A stretch of DNA of 13,011 nucleotides from DATAMF01 sp964472565 (GCA_964472565.1 CAYYNB010000166.1:1-13011); one strand, 5' to 3'. Shown: positions 1 through 7,032, counted from the first letter of the stretch. Notes: a model not told the origin generated them from the letters alone. A program made the numbers and translations.

Positions 1-1
1 C

Positions 2-796
2 CGTGAACGCCACATCCATGTCACACCGCTGTATGTTACCTGGGGGGGGACGTCGCTAAAGGATGGCGTGGATATTCTGGAGCCAGAATTCTATGCGCGA
101 TTGGCGAGTTCAAACGATATTCCAAAAACGTCGCAGGCTTCACCACAGGATTTTGTGACGATCTTTGAAAAGGCTCGACAAGCGGAAAACGCCGATGAGG
201 TTGTTTGTCCGGTGGTTTCGAGCGATTTAAGCGGCACCTATGCATCTGCGATGCAGGCAAAAGCGATGGTCGATTTTCCGGTGCATGTGGTGGATACACG
301 GCACGTGTCGTGGGCGCTGGGACATGTGCTGCTGGCGGCGGCAGATGCACGAGATGCGGGCGCACATGCAGCGGAAATTGTAGAAATCGTAACGGAAACT
401 GCCGGACGACAGATGCTGCTGTTTACCATTGAAAGCCTGGATTTTCTGCGGCGCGGTGGCCGAATTGGGAATGCCAAGCGGCTGATGGGAACGATGTTAA
501 AAATGCAGCCTGTGCTGGAAATCCACGAGGGGATTGTGCATCCGGTGGATACGGTACGGACGCGGAAGCGGGCACTCACTCACCTGCTCAAGGTGGCCGA
601 TGTGCGGGGGAATGTCCGGCATGTCAACCGATTATCCGTGATTCACGCTGAAGCGGCGGATGATGCGAAACTGCTGTTTGATCAGGCGGTTGAAAAACTG
701 GTGCCACTGGAAACCCATTTTAGCTATGCAACTACCGTGATAGGCGTACACACCGGACCGGGGGCCGTTGGGCTGATCTGCGAATGGGGAGCTTAA
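2..796 (+). CDS. DegV family (FakB-like) fatty-acid-binding protein, 5'-partial
   Basis: The reading frame is open to the left edge of the window, so the N-terminus lies outside it. The GTG at 68 is not the start: the 22 codons before it already read as DegV sequence, with a strand such as 'IHVTPLYVTWGG' and then 'LKDGVDI'. Family motifs follow: 'TSQASPQDF' (nt 128-154), the ligand-contacting 'SSDLSGTY' (218-241) and 'FTIESLDFLRRGGRIG' (422-469). About 264 residues are present against roughly 280 for the family, so only some 15-20 residues are missing. DegV proteins bind a fatty acid in a deep pocket; those paired with the kinase FakA present the fatty acid for phosphorylation to acyl-phosphate for phospholipid synthesis. 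No fakA is visible here, so the pathway role is inferred from the family. Stop TAA at 794-796. The gene converges on mfd. Confidence 0.9.
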   Translation, partial: RERHIHVTPLYVTWGGTSLKDGVDILEPEFYARLASSNDIPKTSQASPQDFVTIFEKARQAENADEVVCPVVSSDLSGTYASAMQAKAMVDFPVHVVDTRHVSWALGHVLLAAADARDAGAHAAEIVEIVTETAGRQMLLFTIESLDFLRRGGRIGNAKRLMGTMLKMQPVLEIHEGIVHPVDTVRTRKRALTHLLKVADVRGNVRHVNRLSVIHAEAADDAKLLFDQAVEKLVPLETHFSYATTVIGVHTGPGAVGLICEWGA

Positions 797-828
797 TCCG
801 CCTCAACCCCAAAAGCTATATCCAACAA

Positions 829-944
829 ACCCACATAATCCCACTTATCCCACGATCAGTGGGATTTTTTGTGGGATAAGTGGGGTTAATCCAAATCCCA
901 CATTATCCCACACCATGCCGCCAGGTTGTGGGATAATGTGGGTT
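829..944. repeat. Cluster of inverted repeats with unit CCCAC(A)TWATCCCAC
   Basis: Five related units lie within 115 bp. The + orientation copies are 830-844 (CCCACATAATCCCAC), 840-853 (CCCACTTATCCCAC) and 897-911 (CCCACATTATCCCAC). The inverted copies are 871-884 and 928-942. They form two long hairpins. In the first, 836-853 pairs with 871-888 (18 bp, with one G-T pair when read as + strand RNA). In the second, 897-912 pairs with 927-942 (16 bp, perfect) around a 14-nt loop. A short extra GTGGGAT at 859-865 sits in the first loop. The arrangement resembles a REP/BIME-like or MITE-like intergenic element; this is an inference from structure only. Confidence 0.75.
847..870 (+). terminator. 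Probable intrinsic terminator of the DegV-like gene
   Basis: ATCCCAC (847-853) and GTGGGAT (859-865) form a 7-bp stem around a GATCA loop, followed directly by a T run ending at 870. It lies about 50 nt after the stop codon at 796. The left arm is shared with the longer hairpin that pairs with 871-884, so the two folds exclude each other. Confidence 0.65.
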
Positions 945-1114
945 AAGGCTGCGCCACTATTTTCTTTAGCTAATCATTACCCACAAATCAGGGATGAGGG
1001 GAAAACAGGCGTTATGCGGGGCACGGCGCGGTAAGCCGACGCCCCTATAAAAGGTGGGCATTGAGCGCGGGGCGCGTGCCAGTCCGTGTCTCAAAAGATG
1101 TGGAGAATTATTTT

Positions 1115-4100
1115 CTAACTCGCCTGAACCTGATCCAAACGCAGTTTTGCCAGAATATCCAACAGGTTATGCTGCCATTCTGTTTCGTCTGGATTGTGAT
1201 AGGGAAACCAGACGGCTGTCCGGCTGACACGCACCGCATGACCCAAGCGGTTTTGTAATGCCTGACGATCTACTGTTGCCAGATAGGGGAGGCGGATGCT
1301 GATCTGGCCGTTCTCGCTGGCGATGGCGGTTGCATTGGCGTATTGGGCTAACAGCTTGACGCGCAACTGTAAAAGAAGACCCTGAACCGCGCGAGGAAGA
1401 GTTCCAAACCGATCCGTTAGTTCGGCTTCCATGTCGGCGATACTTTGCATGTCTTCGAGTTCGGCCAAACGGCGATAAAGCTGAATGCGGAGCGAGGGTT
1501 CGGAAACAAAACTGGTGGGGATGTAGGCCGGAAGCGGCAGGTCAATGGTGAGGGTGGGAGTCGCTACGGCTAACGTGGGGGCGCGGCCTTCGCCTTTGAG
1601 ATGGCGCACAGCCTGAGCCAATAACTGGGTATAGAGATGGAAACCCACCGCGGCAATATGACCACTCTGGCGCGTACCTAACATATCGCCTGCGCCGCGA
1701 ATTTCAAGGTCACGCATGGCAATCGACATGCCCGCTCCCAGATCAGTCTGTTCGCCAATCGTTTCCAGCCGGGCACGGGCCTCCGGCGTCAAGCGGCTGG
1801 TACGGGGGTGGAAAAAGTAGGAATAGGCCTGATTGGTGCCGCGCCCCACACGCCCGCGAAGCTGGTAAAGCTGGGCCAGCCCGAACCAGTCGGCACGGTC
1901 GATGATCAGGGTGTTCGCGTTGGGAATATCCAGCCCGCTTTCGATAATGGTGGTACAAAGCAGCACATCAAAATCGCCTTTGGCAAAGGCGGTCATCACT
2001 TTTTCAAGCTGGTGTTCGTCCATCTGACCGTGCGCGACTTCGAGCCTAGCTTCGGGAATGAGGCGGCGCAGGCGGGCGGCCATTGTCTCGATGGTCTGGA
2101 CACGATTATGCACAAAATAGATCTGTCCACCGCGATCCAGTTCACGCAAAATGGCCTGCCGGATCAATTTGTCATCGTTGACGCCGACATGAGTTACGAT
2201 GGGCAGCCGTTCTTCGGGCGGGGTCTGGATCATGCTGATGTCGCGGATACCGGTAAGGCTCATATAGAGAGTGCGCGGAATCGGTGTGGCGGTGAGAGTC
2301 AGAACATCCACTTCGGTGCGGAGCGTTTTCAACTGCTCCTTATGCGTCACACCAAAACGCTGCTCTTCGTCGATGATGAGCAGGCCGAGGTCTTTAAACA
2401 GGACATCCGATTGAAGCAGGCGGTGGGTGCCGATGAGGATGTCGATCCGGCCTTCGGACAGTTCGTAGAGAATGTGGCGCTGCTCGCCGGGATTGCGAAA
2501 GCGGGAAAGCATTTCGACTTTGACCGGGAAAGGCAACAACCGGCGTGAAAAGGTGTTGAAGTGCTGTTGGGCTAAAACGGTCGTGGGGACGAGAATGGCG
2601 ACCTGCTTGCCGTTCATGACGGCCTTAAACGCAGCCCGCAAGGCGACTTCGGTTTTGCCATAACCCACATCACCACAGATCAGCCGATCCATAGGACGGT
2701 GGTTTTCCATATCGGCCTTGACTTCATCCAACGCCTTTAACTGGTCGTCGGTTTCCACATAGGGGAAAGAGGCTTCGAGTTCGGCCTGCCAGGGTGTATC
2801 AGGACTGAAGGCGTGGCCCTGGACCTGTTCACGGGCGGCATAGAGTTCCAGCAGTTCGCGGGCGACTTCTTCGACGGCGCGCTGGGTATTCTCTTTGGTG
2901 CGATTCCAATCCTGGGTGCCCAGACGATTGAGCGGTGGGGGAGAGTCGTCGGCACCGACATAACGCGAGATGCGATCCGCCTGATGGATGGGCACATAGA
3001 GCAGATCATTACCCGCATATTCCACAATCAAATATTCACGCTCGGTGCCGTCGAGTTCGCGCTTGCGTGCGCCCGCAAAACGCCCGATACCGTATTCGAT
3101 ATGAACCACATAATCGCCAATTTCGAGGTCGGCAAAGGTGGACTCAGGAGACAGGGCGCGGGGCTGCTGGCGGCGGCGGGGTTCGGGACGCTTCCAGCCG
3201 AAAATTTCGGCATCGGTCAGGATATGAAACCGACTCTGCATGATCCAGCCTTCACCTAACGAGCCTTCGATAAACGAGAGGCGGGCCAGATTATCCAGGG
3301 TGTCTACGTGAGTAACCGGCGGAGTGTATTCATCCTGCTCGCCCCATAACTCGGCTAACCGCTGGGCCTGCTGGGTGATAATGATCGCATTTTCGCCACG
3401 CTCGTACAAGTCGGTCAGTTCGGTCATGACCATTCGAAGCTGACCGCCGTAATGGGGACCAGGACGGAACAGATCACCCAGCGTGGGGATGTTCGTGGCG
3501 GGGAATTCGGGATTAGAACCGAGATGCAGCACCTGACGCGCGGTAAGTTCGTCCTGAAGTTCATCCCAGGTGAGATAGGGCAACGGGAAATCGGGCGGAA
3601 GCTGTTTCGAGGCAATCCGATCCTGGCGAATGCTGACGGCCTGTTCTTCGAGATCGGCAATACTGTCCTGCAATGCGCCCCAGTCTTCCACGATAATCAG
3701 CGCATCATCGGGGGCGTAATCGAGCAAGCTGGCGGGATAGGAATAAAGGTAAGGCAGATAAAACTCAAGGTGTGGGAAAGCCGTACCCGCTGCTAATGCT
3801 TCCTGGTCGGGGAGGGTGGACACGACATCTTCTTGGGGGGCGGGCTGTTCGGAAAACCACGCTGCTAAACGCTGGGCCGCATCGGGCGCGAAACGCGGCA
3901 ACGCTTCACGCGCGGGCGCGATTGTCACCTGATCGATGCTGGCGGCGGAACGCTGAGTCGCCGGGTTAAAGGTGCGCAAACTTTCGATTTCGTCGCCAAA
4001 AAATTCAAGACGCACCGGCAGAGTGGCAGACATCGGGAAGACATCGAGAATACCACCACGACGGCTGAACGTGCCGGGTTCGGTGACGATGGAAGCCGGG

Positions 4101-4618
4101 GAATAACCGATGTGCAGCCAGTTGCGCAGCAAGGTTTCCGGCTCGGCTAACGCGCCCACTTTCAGCAGGCGGGAGTTAACGCGAAATTCGCGCACGGGAA
4201 GGGTTTTTTGCATCAGGGCGTAGGCCGAGGTGACGATGATAGGCGGCGAAACGGGTTCATCGCTGCGCGCGTTTACGGGCCTGACCAGGGTTGCCAGGGT
4301 ATTAAGGCGGCTTTGGATGGTGGAAATGGTCCAGGGGGCGTGTTCGTAAAAGATGGCGCTCGGTTCGGAGAAACGCTCGACTTTACGATCCGGGAGCCAG
4401 ACCGGGAGCTGTTCGGAAATGTTGTAGGCGCGATCAATGCGGCCTGTGATCACGATCACCGGATGGCCGAACTGCTGGGCCAGAGCCGCGATCAGATAGG
4501 GGCGGGCGGCACGTAATACATGCTGATCGGGCACGGCCTGTTTGTTCTTCAGGCTGTGCATCAAGGTGTGAAATGTGTCTGTCTGATGTACTACATCGAG
4601 CAAGCCCATTAATTGCAT
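1115..4618 (-). CDS. mfd: Transcription-repair coupling factor Mfd
   Basis: Mfd is a DNA translocase that pushes stalled RNA polymerase off damaged DNA and recruits UvrA for nucleotide excision repair. At 1167 residues it is full length (E. coli 1148). The N-terminal UvrB-like module includes 'GTFSRRGGILDVFP' (about 182-195). The CarD-like RNA-polymerase-interaction domain spans about 495-555 ('GDYVVHIEYGIGRF'). The RecG-like translocase carries Walker A GDVGYGKT (649-656), DEEQ (750-753), TATPIPRT (776-783) and motif VI QLRGRVGR (919-926). The C-terminal TRCF domain covers about 1030-1160. The ATG start is preceded by AAGGA about 8 nt upstream, and the gene follows pth by 14 nt, so it is probably the last gene of that operon. 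Stop TAG at 1117-1115. No truncation or missing motif is seen. Confidence 0.98.
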   Translation of the reverse strand: MQLMGLLDVVHQTDTFHTLMHSLKNKQAVPDQHVLRAARPYLIAALAQQFGHPVIVITGRIDRAYNISEQLPVWLPDRKVERFSEPSAIFYEHAPWTISTIQSRLNTLATLVRPVNARSDEPVSPPIIVTSAYALMQKTLPVREFRVNSRLLKVGALAEPETLLRNWLHIGYSPASIVTEPGTFSRRGGILDVFPMSATLPVRLEFFGDEIESLRTFNPATQRSAASIDQVTIAPAREALPRFAPDAAQRLAAWFSEQPAPQEDVVSTLPDQEALAAGTAFPHLEFYLPYLYSYPASLLDYAPDDALIIVEDWGALQDSIADLEEQAVSIRQDRIASKQLPPDFPLPYLTWDELQDELTARQVLHLGSNPEFPATNIPTLGDLFRPGPHYGGQLRMVMTELTDLYERGENAIIITQQAQRLAELWGEQDEYTPPVTHVDTLDNLARLSFIEGSLGEGWIMQSRFHILTDAEIFGWKRPEPRRRQQPRALSPESTFADLEIGDYVVHIEYGIGRFAGARKRELDGTEREYLIVEYAGNDLLYVPIHQADRISRYVGADDSPPPLNRLGTQDWNRTKENTQRAVEEVARELLELYAAREQVQGHAFSPDTPWQAELEASFPYVETDDQLKALDEVKADMENHRPMDRLICGDVGYGKTEVALRAAFKAVMNGKQVAILVPTTVLAQQHFNTFSRRLLPFPVKVEMLSRFRNPGEQRHILYELSEGRIDILIGTHRLLQSDVLFKDLGLLIIDEEQRFGVTHKEQLKTLRTEVDVLTLTATPIPRTLYMSLTGIRDISMIQTPPEERLPIVTHVGVNDDKLIRQAILRELDRGGQIYFVHNRVQTIETMAARLRRLIPEARLEVAHGQMDEHQLEKVMTAFAKGDFDVLLCTTIIESGLDIPNANTLIIDRADWFGLAQLYQLRGRVGRGTNQAYSYFFHPRTSRLTPEARARLETIGEQTDLGAGMSIAMRDLEIRGAGDMLGTRQSGHIAAVGFHLYTQLLAQAVRHLKGEGRAPTLAVATPTLTIDLPLPAYIPTSFVSEPSLRIQLYRRLAELEDMQSIADMEAELTDRFGTLPRAVQGLLLQLRVKLLAQYANATAIASENGQISIRLPYLATVDRQALQNRLGHAVRVSRTAVWFPYHNPDETEWQHNLLDILAKLRLDQVQAS

Positions 4619-4632
4619 GAAGAGTTCCTTGC

Positions 4633-5235
4633 TTAGTCGGGTTCCTGGCGGCTTTCGCTCGTCGTGCCATTGTAATGATTCATTGCGGCATCAATGCCTT
4701 CGGAAAGCCATGTTTCAACTGCTTTGACGGCGCGCTCCAGGGTTTGTGTCACGAGCGGGATTTCATCGCCTTCGAAACGGCGCAGCACAAAAGCAGCCGG
4801 GTCCATTTTGTCGGGGGGACGACTGATGCCGAAACGGATACGGGGGAATTCCTGGGTACCCAAGCGCTGAAGAATATCGGTCAGGCCACGATGCCCACCG
4901 GAACCCCCTTTTTTACGGATGCGCAGAGTCCCAAGCGGGAGATCCAGATCATCAAAGATCACCAGAATCTGTTCGGGGGGAATCCGGTAAAACGTGGCTA
5001 AGCCCTGAACCGCGCTGCCGCTGAGATTCATATAGGTCTGAGGTTTGGCGATCAGGATGGATTTGCCGACGATGGTTCCGACGGCAATTTTGGCTTTGGA
5101 CTTTTTTTTCGCGTCGTAAGAGAGCGTGTGCGCTTTCACCAGCGCATCGGCGCAGGCGAAACCCACATTATGCCGGGTATTTTCATATTCGCGGCCCGGA
5201 TTGCCCAGGCCGACGATCAGATAACGTTCGCTCAT
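4633..5235 (-). CDS. pth: Peptidyl-tRNA hydrolase Pth
   Basis: This cytoplasmic enzyme cleaves the ester bond of peptidyl-tRNAs that drop off ribosomes, so tRNA is recycled. Its 200 residues match the family's usual length. Near the N-terminus are GLGNPG (9-14) and 'NTRHNVGF' (19-26), with the catalytic His at 22. 'KPQTYMNLSG' (64-73) carries the substrate-binding Asn70, and 'FDDLDLPLG' (94-102) the conserved acidic residues. 'GGSGGHRGL' (110-118) has Arg where E. coli Pth has an Asn (GGHNGL), a substitution I recall from other bacterial members. Only 5 nt separate it from the upstream membrane-protein gene, and no strong Shine-Dalgarno precedes the ATG, so translational coupling is likely. 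mfd follows 14 nt downstream. Confidence 0.97.
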   Translation of the reverse strand: MSERYLIVGLGNPGREYENTRHNVGFACADALVKAHTLSYDAKKKSKAKIAVGTIVGKSILIAKPQTYMNLSGSAVQGLATFYRIPPEQILVIFDDLDLPLGTLRIRKKGGSGGHRGLTDILQRLGTQEFPRIRFGISRPPDKMDPAAFVLRRFEGDEIPLVTQTLERAVKAVETWLSEGIDAAMNHYNGTTSESRQEPD

Positions 5236-5240
5236 AGGTT

Positions 5241-5981
5241 TCAGCTTTGATTATTGTCGAAGTCGTCCTGGGACTGCCAACGGTGGGTATAGGGGCGCAG
5301 CGGGCCGCGCAGCAATGAATAGACGAAAAGGACCGCAAAGAGGGCCACCGCCAGATAAACACCGGAACAGAATGCACTGCGTACACGCGAGAAATTGATC
5401 CGCGTGTTAGAGGTTTCATTCGTTTCTTCCAGAATTGGAGTCGGGTTAACCAACGGAATAACTTCACCCGAGGGCGTATCTGTAGGATTGTTGCTCGGCG
5501 GTTGTTCGATCAGCGGGGCCGCCGGTGTCGGGCCGGAGGGCGTCGCAACGGACTGATCACCAGCAACCGTTGGAATCGGGGTCGGTTCGGTATTAACGAC
5601 ACGCAGGTTAGAAACCGTATACTCGCCCACCTGACCATCGGTTAAAAAGACGCGCAGGCGTAATTGGTAGGAGCCATCGGGTATAAGAGTCGTGTTCCAA
5701 ACGCCCAAAATGTTGTTATCGACCTGCTGCGAAACACGTTCCTGGGCGAGAAACCACTGCAAAGCGGGATCACTCAGGTCATCGTATTCCAGGGTGTAGC
5801 TGGCAAACAATGAGGGATGACCCGCGCTACCTTGAATTTGTACCTGCCCAAAAAGCTGCTGGCCGGGAGTAGGCGAGGTGATCTCAGCGACCAGCCCTTC
5901 GGCGGTTTGAGCTGAGACTACGCGGCCTGCGAACAGCCCTGTCAAGCAGCAGATCAGGAGGAGGCCCAGCCGTCGGATCAT
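5241..5981 (-). CDS. Secreted type I membrane protein with one beta-sandwich-like domain
   Basis: The specific function is not recognised. The 246-residue protein begins with a basic n-region and a hydrophobic core ending in 'VVSA', a plausible signal-peptidase site near residue 24. Residues about 33-130 form one domain with features such as 'ITSPTPGQQLFGQVQIQGSA', 'YTLEYDD', 'LGVWNTTLIPDGSYQLRLRV' and a closing 'LRVVN'. That pattern recalls the Ig-like domains I associate with surface and penicillin-binding proteins of Chloroflexota. Residues about 131-192 are a Pro/Thr/Ser-rich linker. One membrane helix spans about 206-224, followed by a short polar cytoplasmic tail. The domain should therefore face outside. 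AAAGGA lies about 8 nt before the ATG. It is the first gene of the likely operon with pth and mfd, though its link to those two is unclear. Confidence 0.85.
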   Translation of the reverse strand: MIRRLGLLLICCLTGLFAGRVVSAQTAEGLVAEITSPTPGQQLFGQVQIQGSAGHPSLFASYTLEYDDLSDPALQWFLAQERVSQQVDNNILGVWNTTLIPDGSYQLRLRVFLTDGQVGEYTVSNLRVVNTEPTPIPTVAGDQSVATPSGPTPAAPLIEQPPSNNPTDTPSGEVIPLVNPTPILEETNETSNTRINFSRVRSAFCSGVYLAVALFAVLFVYSLLRGPLRPYTHRWQSQDDFDNNQS

Positions 5982-6028
5982 GGCCGTTGTCCTTTACGCA
6001 TAAAAAGAAGAAGAAACGTAACCTGTCG

Positions 6029-6057
6029 AGTTTATCAAGCGGGGCAAGATCACGCAA
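6029..6057 (-). promoter_or_regulatory. Possible promoter of the membrane protein-pth-mfd operon
   Basis: On the minus strand TTGCGT (6057-6052) and TAAACT (6034-6029) are separated by 17 nt and lie about 50 nt upstream of the ATG at 5981. The -10 matches the sigma-70 consensus at only four of six positions, so this is tentative. It lies downstream of the terminator after the DUF4389 gene, as an independent operon promoter should. Confidence 0.35.
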
Positions 6058-6079
6058 GGCGGGATTGAGAGACTCGAAA

Positions 6080-6112
6080 CAGGGAACACAGCGGATTGAT
6101 CTGTGTCCCCTG
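6080..6112 (-). terminator. Hairpin terminator after the DUF4389 gene
   Basis: In the minus-strand transcript CAGGGGACACAG pairs with CTGTGTTCCCTG over 12 positions, one of them a G-U pair, around a 9-nt loop. It starts about 7 nt after the stop codon. Only three U residues follow the stem, so termination may be partial or the hairpin may mainly protect the 3' end. Confidence 0.55.
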
Positions 6113-6118
6113 TGAAGT

Positions 6119-6703
6119 CTATTCTGCGCCGGAGAAGGGGGGGTATTGGTCGGTCATCATGTTCATATAGGTTTGTACGCGAGTCGCCCAGCGGATGGTC
6201 CCGACGTTAAAGCTGTGGAAAGATGCGGGGTAGTGCCCCGTGAACAGGACCGCAAACCAGGCCAAGATAAACAGGACATAACCAACAATAAAACGGAAAA
6301 ACAGGCAGAAACCATGTGGAATGCCGACATAAAAGCCACCCAGGAAAACCTTGAGGAGCAGCAGCAGGCGGCTTAAGCTGGGCGGGTTTGTGATGTCGAA
6401 CTGCACTTTGTCGCCGGGGGCTTCCAGGCCAAAGGGGGGATAACCATCGACCAGATGGAAAAAGCGGGCCTGGACACGTAATCCCCACGCCATGAAGCCT
6501 TTTTGAAAATCAAACATACTCTGGGGATATTTGCCGGTAAAGAGGATGGCGAAAAAGGTGATGAAATTCAGAATGGCGGCCACTAAACCCAGCAGATATA
6601 AAACAATGCCGTGCGGAATACCGATATAGAAAAAGCCGAAAAAGGTGCGAAGCAAAAGTTCAAGACGTGAATAAGACGGTTGATGTTCGATGTAGAGACG
6701 CAT
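6119..6703 (-). CDS. DUF4389-type membrane protein with internal duplication
   Basis: The function is unknown. The 194-residue protein consists of two tandem copies of one module, residues about 5-94 and 104-194, with a period of 99. Each copy runs: 'PSxSRLxLLL', a hydrophobic pair of segments around 'GFYxGIPHG', 'FxAxLFTGxYP', a soluble stretch of the type 'FxxGxxxWxxRVQ', and 'YPPF'. This 'RWxxRVxxYxxxxTDxYPPF' ending is typical of the DUF4389 family; a single-module form is the usual unit as I know it. About four membrane segments are predicted (near 20-40, 42-56, 117-133 and 137-155). GGGAGGA lies 7 nt before the ATG, a strong ribosome binding site. The gene sits alone, between a terminator downstream and a divergent control region upstream. 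Confidence 0.85.
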   Translation of the reverse strand: MRLYIEHQPSYSRLELLLRTFFGFFYIGIPHGIVLYLLGLVAAILNFITFFAILFTGKYPQSMFDFQKGFMAWGLRVQARFFHLVDGYPPFGLEAPGDKVQFDITNPPSLSRLLLLLKVFLGGFYVGIPHGFCLFFRFIVGYVLFILAWFAVLFTGHYPASFHSFNVGTIRWATRVQTYMNMMTDQYPPFSGAE

Positions 6704-6742
6704 TGCTTATCCTCCCTGATGCAATGACCAAGCACTTGTTGT

Positions 6743-6775
6743 AGTGTAGCATAAAAATCAGGGGGGATAGGCCAA
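6743..6775 (-). promoter_or_regulatory. Possible promoter of the DUF4389 gene
   Basis: On the minus strand TTGGCC (6775-6770) and TATGCT (6753-6748) are 16 nt apart. Overlapping them is TGCTACACT (6751-6743), which fits an extended -10 without a -35. Both lie 40-70 nt upstream of the ATG at 6703. Matches are partial, so which one is used cannot be decided by eye. Confidence 0.4.
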
Positions 6776-6836
6776 GCCATTTGTTCAAGAGCGCCGGATA
6801 AACCGGGGTTATTAGGATATTTTTGGCAAAAATTAA

Positions 6837-6865
6837 TTGACAGAACGGGTGGTCTGTGTCATAAT
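6837..6865 (+). promoter_or_regulatory. Near-consensus sigma-70 promoter P1 (leader/small transcript)
   Basis: TTGACA (6837-6842) is a perfect -35. A 17-nt spacer leads to CATAAT (6860-6865), five of six matches to the -10. Transcription should start near 6872. It is the best promoter in the window, and it drives the short ORF and hairpins that follow, not hppA directly. Confidence 0.8.
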
Positions 6866-6941
6866 CATTCTATCCGCTCAACAGTTGGCATAAGGAAATC
6901 TGTTGTGAGGATGTACTTTTCAAACTTGCCATCCCTAAAAG

Positions 6942-6948
6942 AAGGAGG
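6942..6948 (+). promoter_or_regulatory. Perfect Shine-Dalgarno of the 18-codon ORF
   Basis: AAGGAGG lies 8 nt before the ATG at 6957, as strong a site as any in the window. Its exact complement CCTCCTT occurs at 6992-6998, inside the same ORF, so the site can be masked by local pairing. Confidence 0.7.
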
Positions 6949-6956
6949 TGGTGTCG

Positions 6957-7013
6957 ATGAATGGTAGTACCAAACTTGGCGCTGTGACACCCCTCCTTAC
7001 TAAGGAAAACTAG
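6957..7013 (+). CDS. 18-residue leader peptide or micropeptide ORF
   Basis: ATG at 6957 to TAG at 7011-7013 encodes MNGSTKLGAVTPLLTKEN. Support comes from the perfect Shine-Dalgarno at ideal spacing, the strong promoter about 90 nt upstream, and the terminator just downstream. There is no signal peptide or membrane helix, and no run of one amino acid that would suggest a classical amino-acid attenuator. The second half of the ORF coincides with the 5' arm and loop of a strong hairpin (6978-7026), and the stop codon ends at the first base of the 3' arm. A ribosome translating it would therefore melt that hairpin. The function is unknown. Coding could also be incidental to an RNA role, so comparison with relatives is the deciding evidence. 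Confidence 0.5.
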   Translation: MNGSTKLGAVTPLLTKEN

Positions 7014-7026
7014 GTGTCACAGCGCC
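6978..7026 (+). repeat. 14-bp perfect inverted repeat displaying an anti-Shine-Dalgarno loop
   Basis: GGCGCTGTGACACC (6978-6991) and GGTGTCACAGCGCC (7013-7026) are perfectly complementary. The 21-nt loop holds TCCTT (6994-6998) and AAGGA (7002-7006), which can add a 5-bp inner stem with a 3-nt loop. It has no T tract directly after it, so it is not itself a terminator. Confidence 0.8.
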
Positions 7027-7032
7027 CATACC

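Larger units (their letters stand above)
797..1114. other. Convergent intergenic region between degV-like gene and mfd
   Basis: No credible gene is present. The left half (829-944) is taken up by inverted repeats of a TWATCCCAC-type unit, described separately. The right half has a GC-rich hairpin at 1018-1045: GGGGC/GCCCC plus CGGC/GCCG with a small internal mismatch. This could lie in the 3' end of the mfd transcript, but no convincing U-tract follows it on the minus strand. Another GC-rich stretch at 1057-1080 can fold weakly (GGCA/TGCC and CGCG/CGCG). A 65-codon ORF beginning at 1061 runs into the antisense of mfd and is not supported. Confidence 0.7.

Noticed and set aside
68..796. GTG at 68 as the start of the DegV-like gene
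   Set aside because: The frame is open to the window edge and the upstream codons already encode conserved DegV sequence.
903..912. TTATCCCACA as a DnaA box (origin signal)
   Set aside because: The DnaA box is TTATNCACA; here there is one extra C in every copy, and no dnaA, dnaN or AT-rich unwinding region is nearby.
829..944. CRISPR array
   Set aside because: The units alternate in orientation, the spacing is irregular and short, and there are no cas genes; hairpin pairs explain the pattern.
1061..1258. 65-codon + strand ORF after the intergenic repeats
   Set aside because: Most of it is antisense to the mfd C-terminus and it has no domain or Shine-Dalgarno.
1808..2548. 246-codon + strand ORF antisense to mfd
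   Set aside because: It lies wholly inside the conserved helicase part of mfd, has no recognisable domain and reads as a codon-bias shadow of that gene.
2813..3259. 148-codon + strand ORF antisense to mfd
   Set aside because: It is covered by the RNA-polymerase-interaction region of mfd and has no family resemblance.
6978..7026. The 14-bp inverted repeat as an operator for a dimeric repressor
   Set aside because: The arms are separated by 21 nt and lie over 100 nt after the promoter, inside an ORF; an RNA hairpin explains them better, although protein binding is not excluded.
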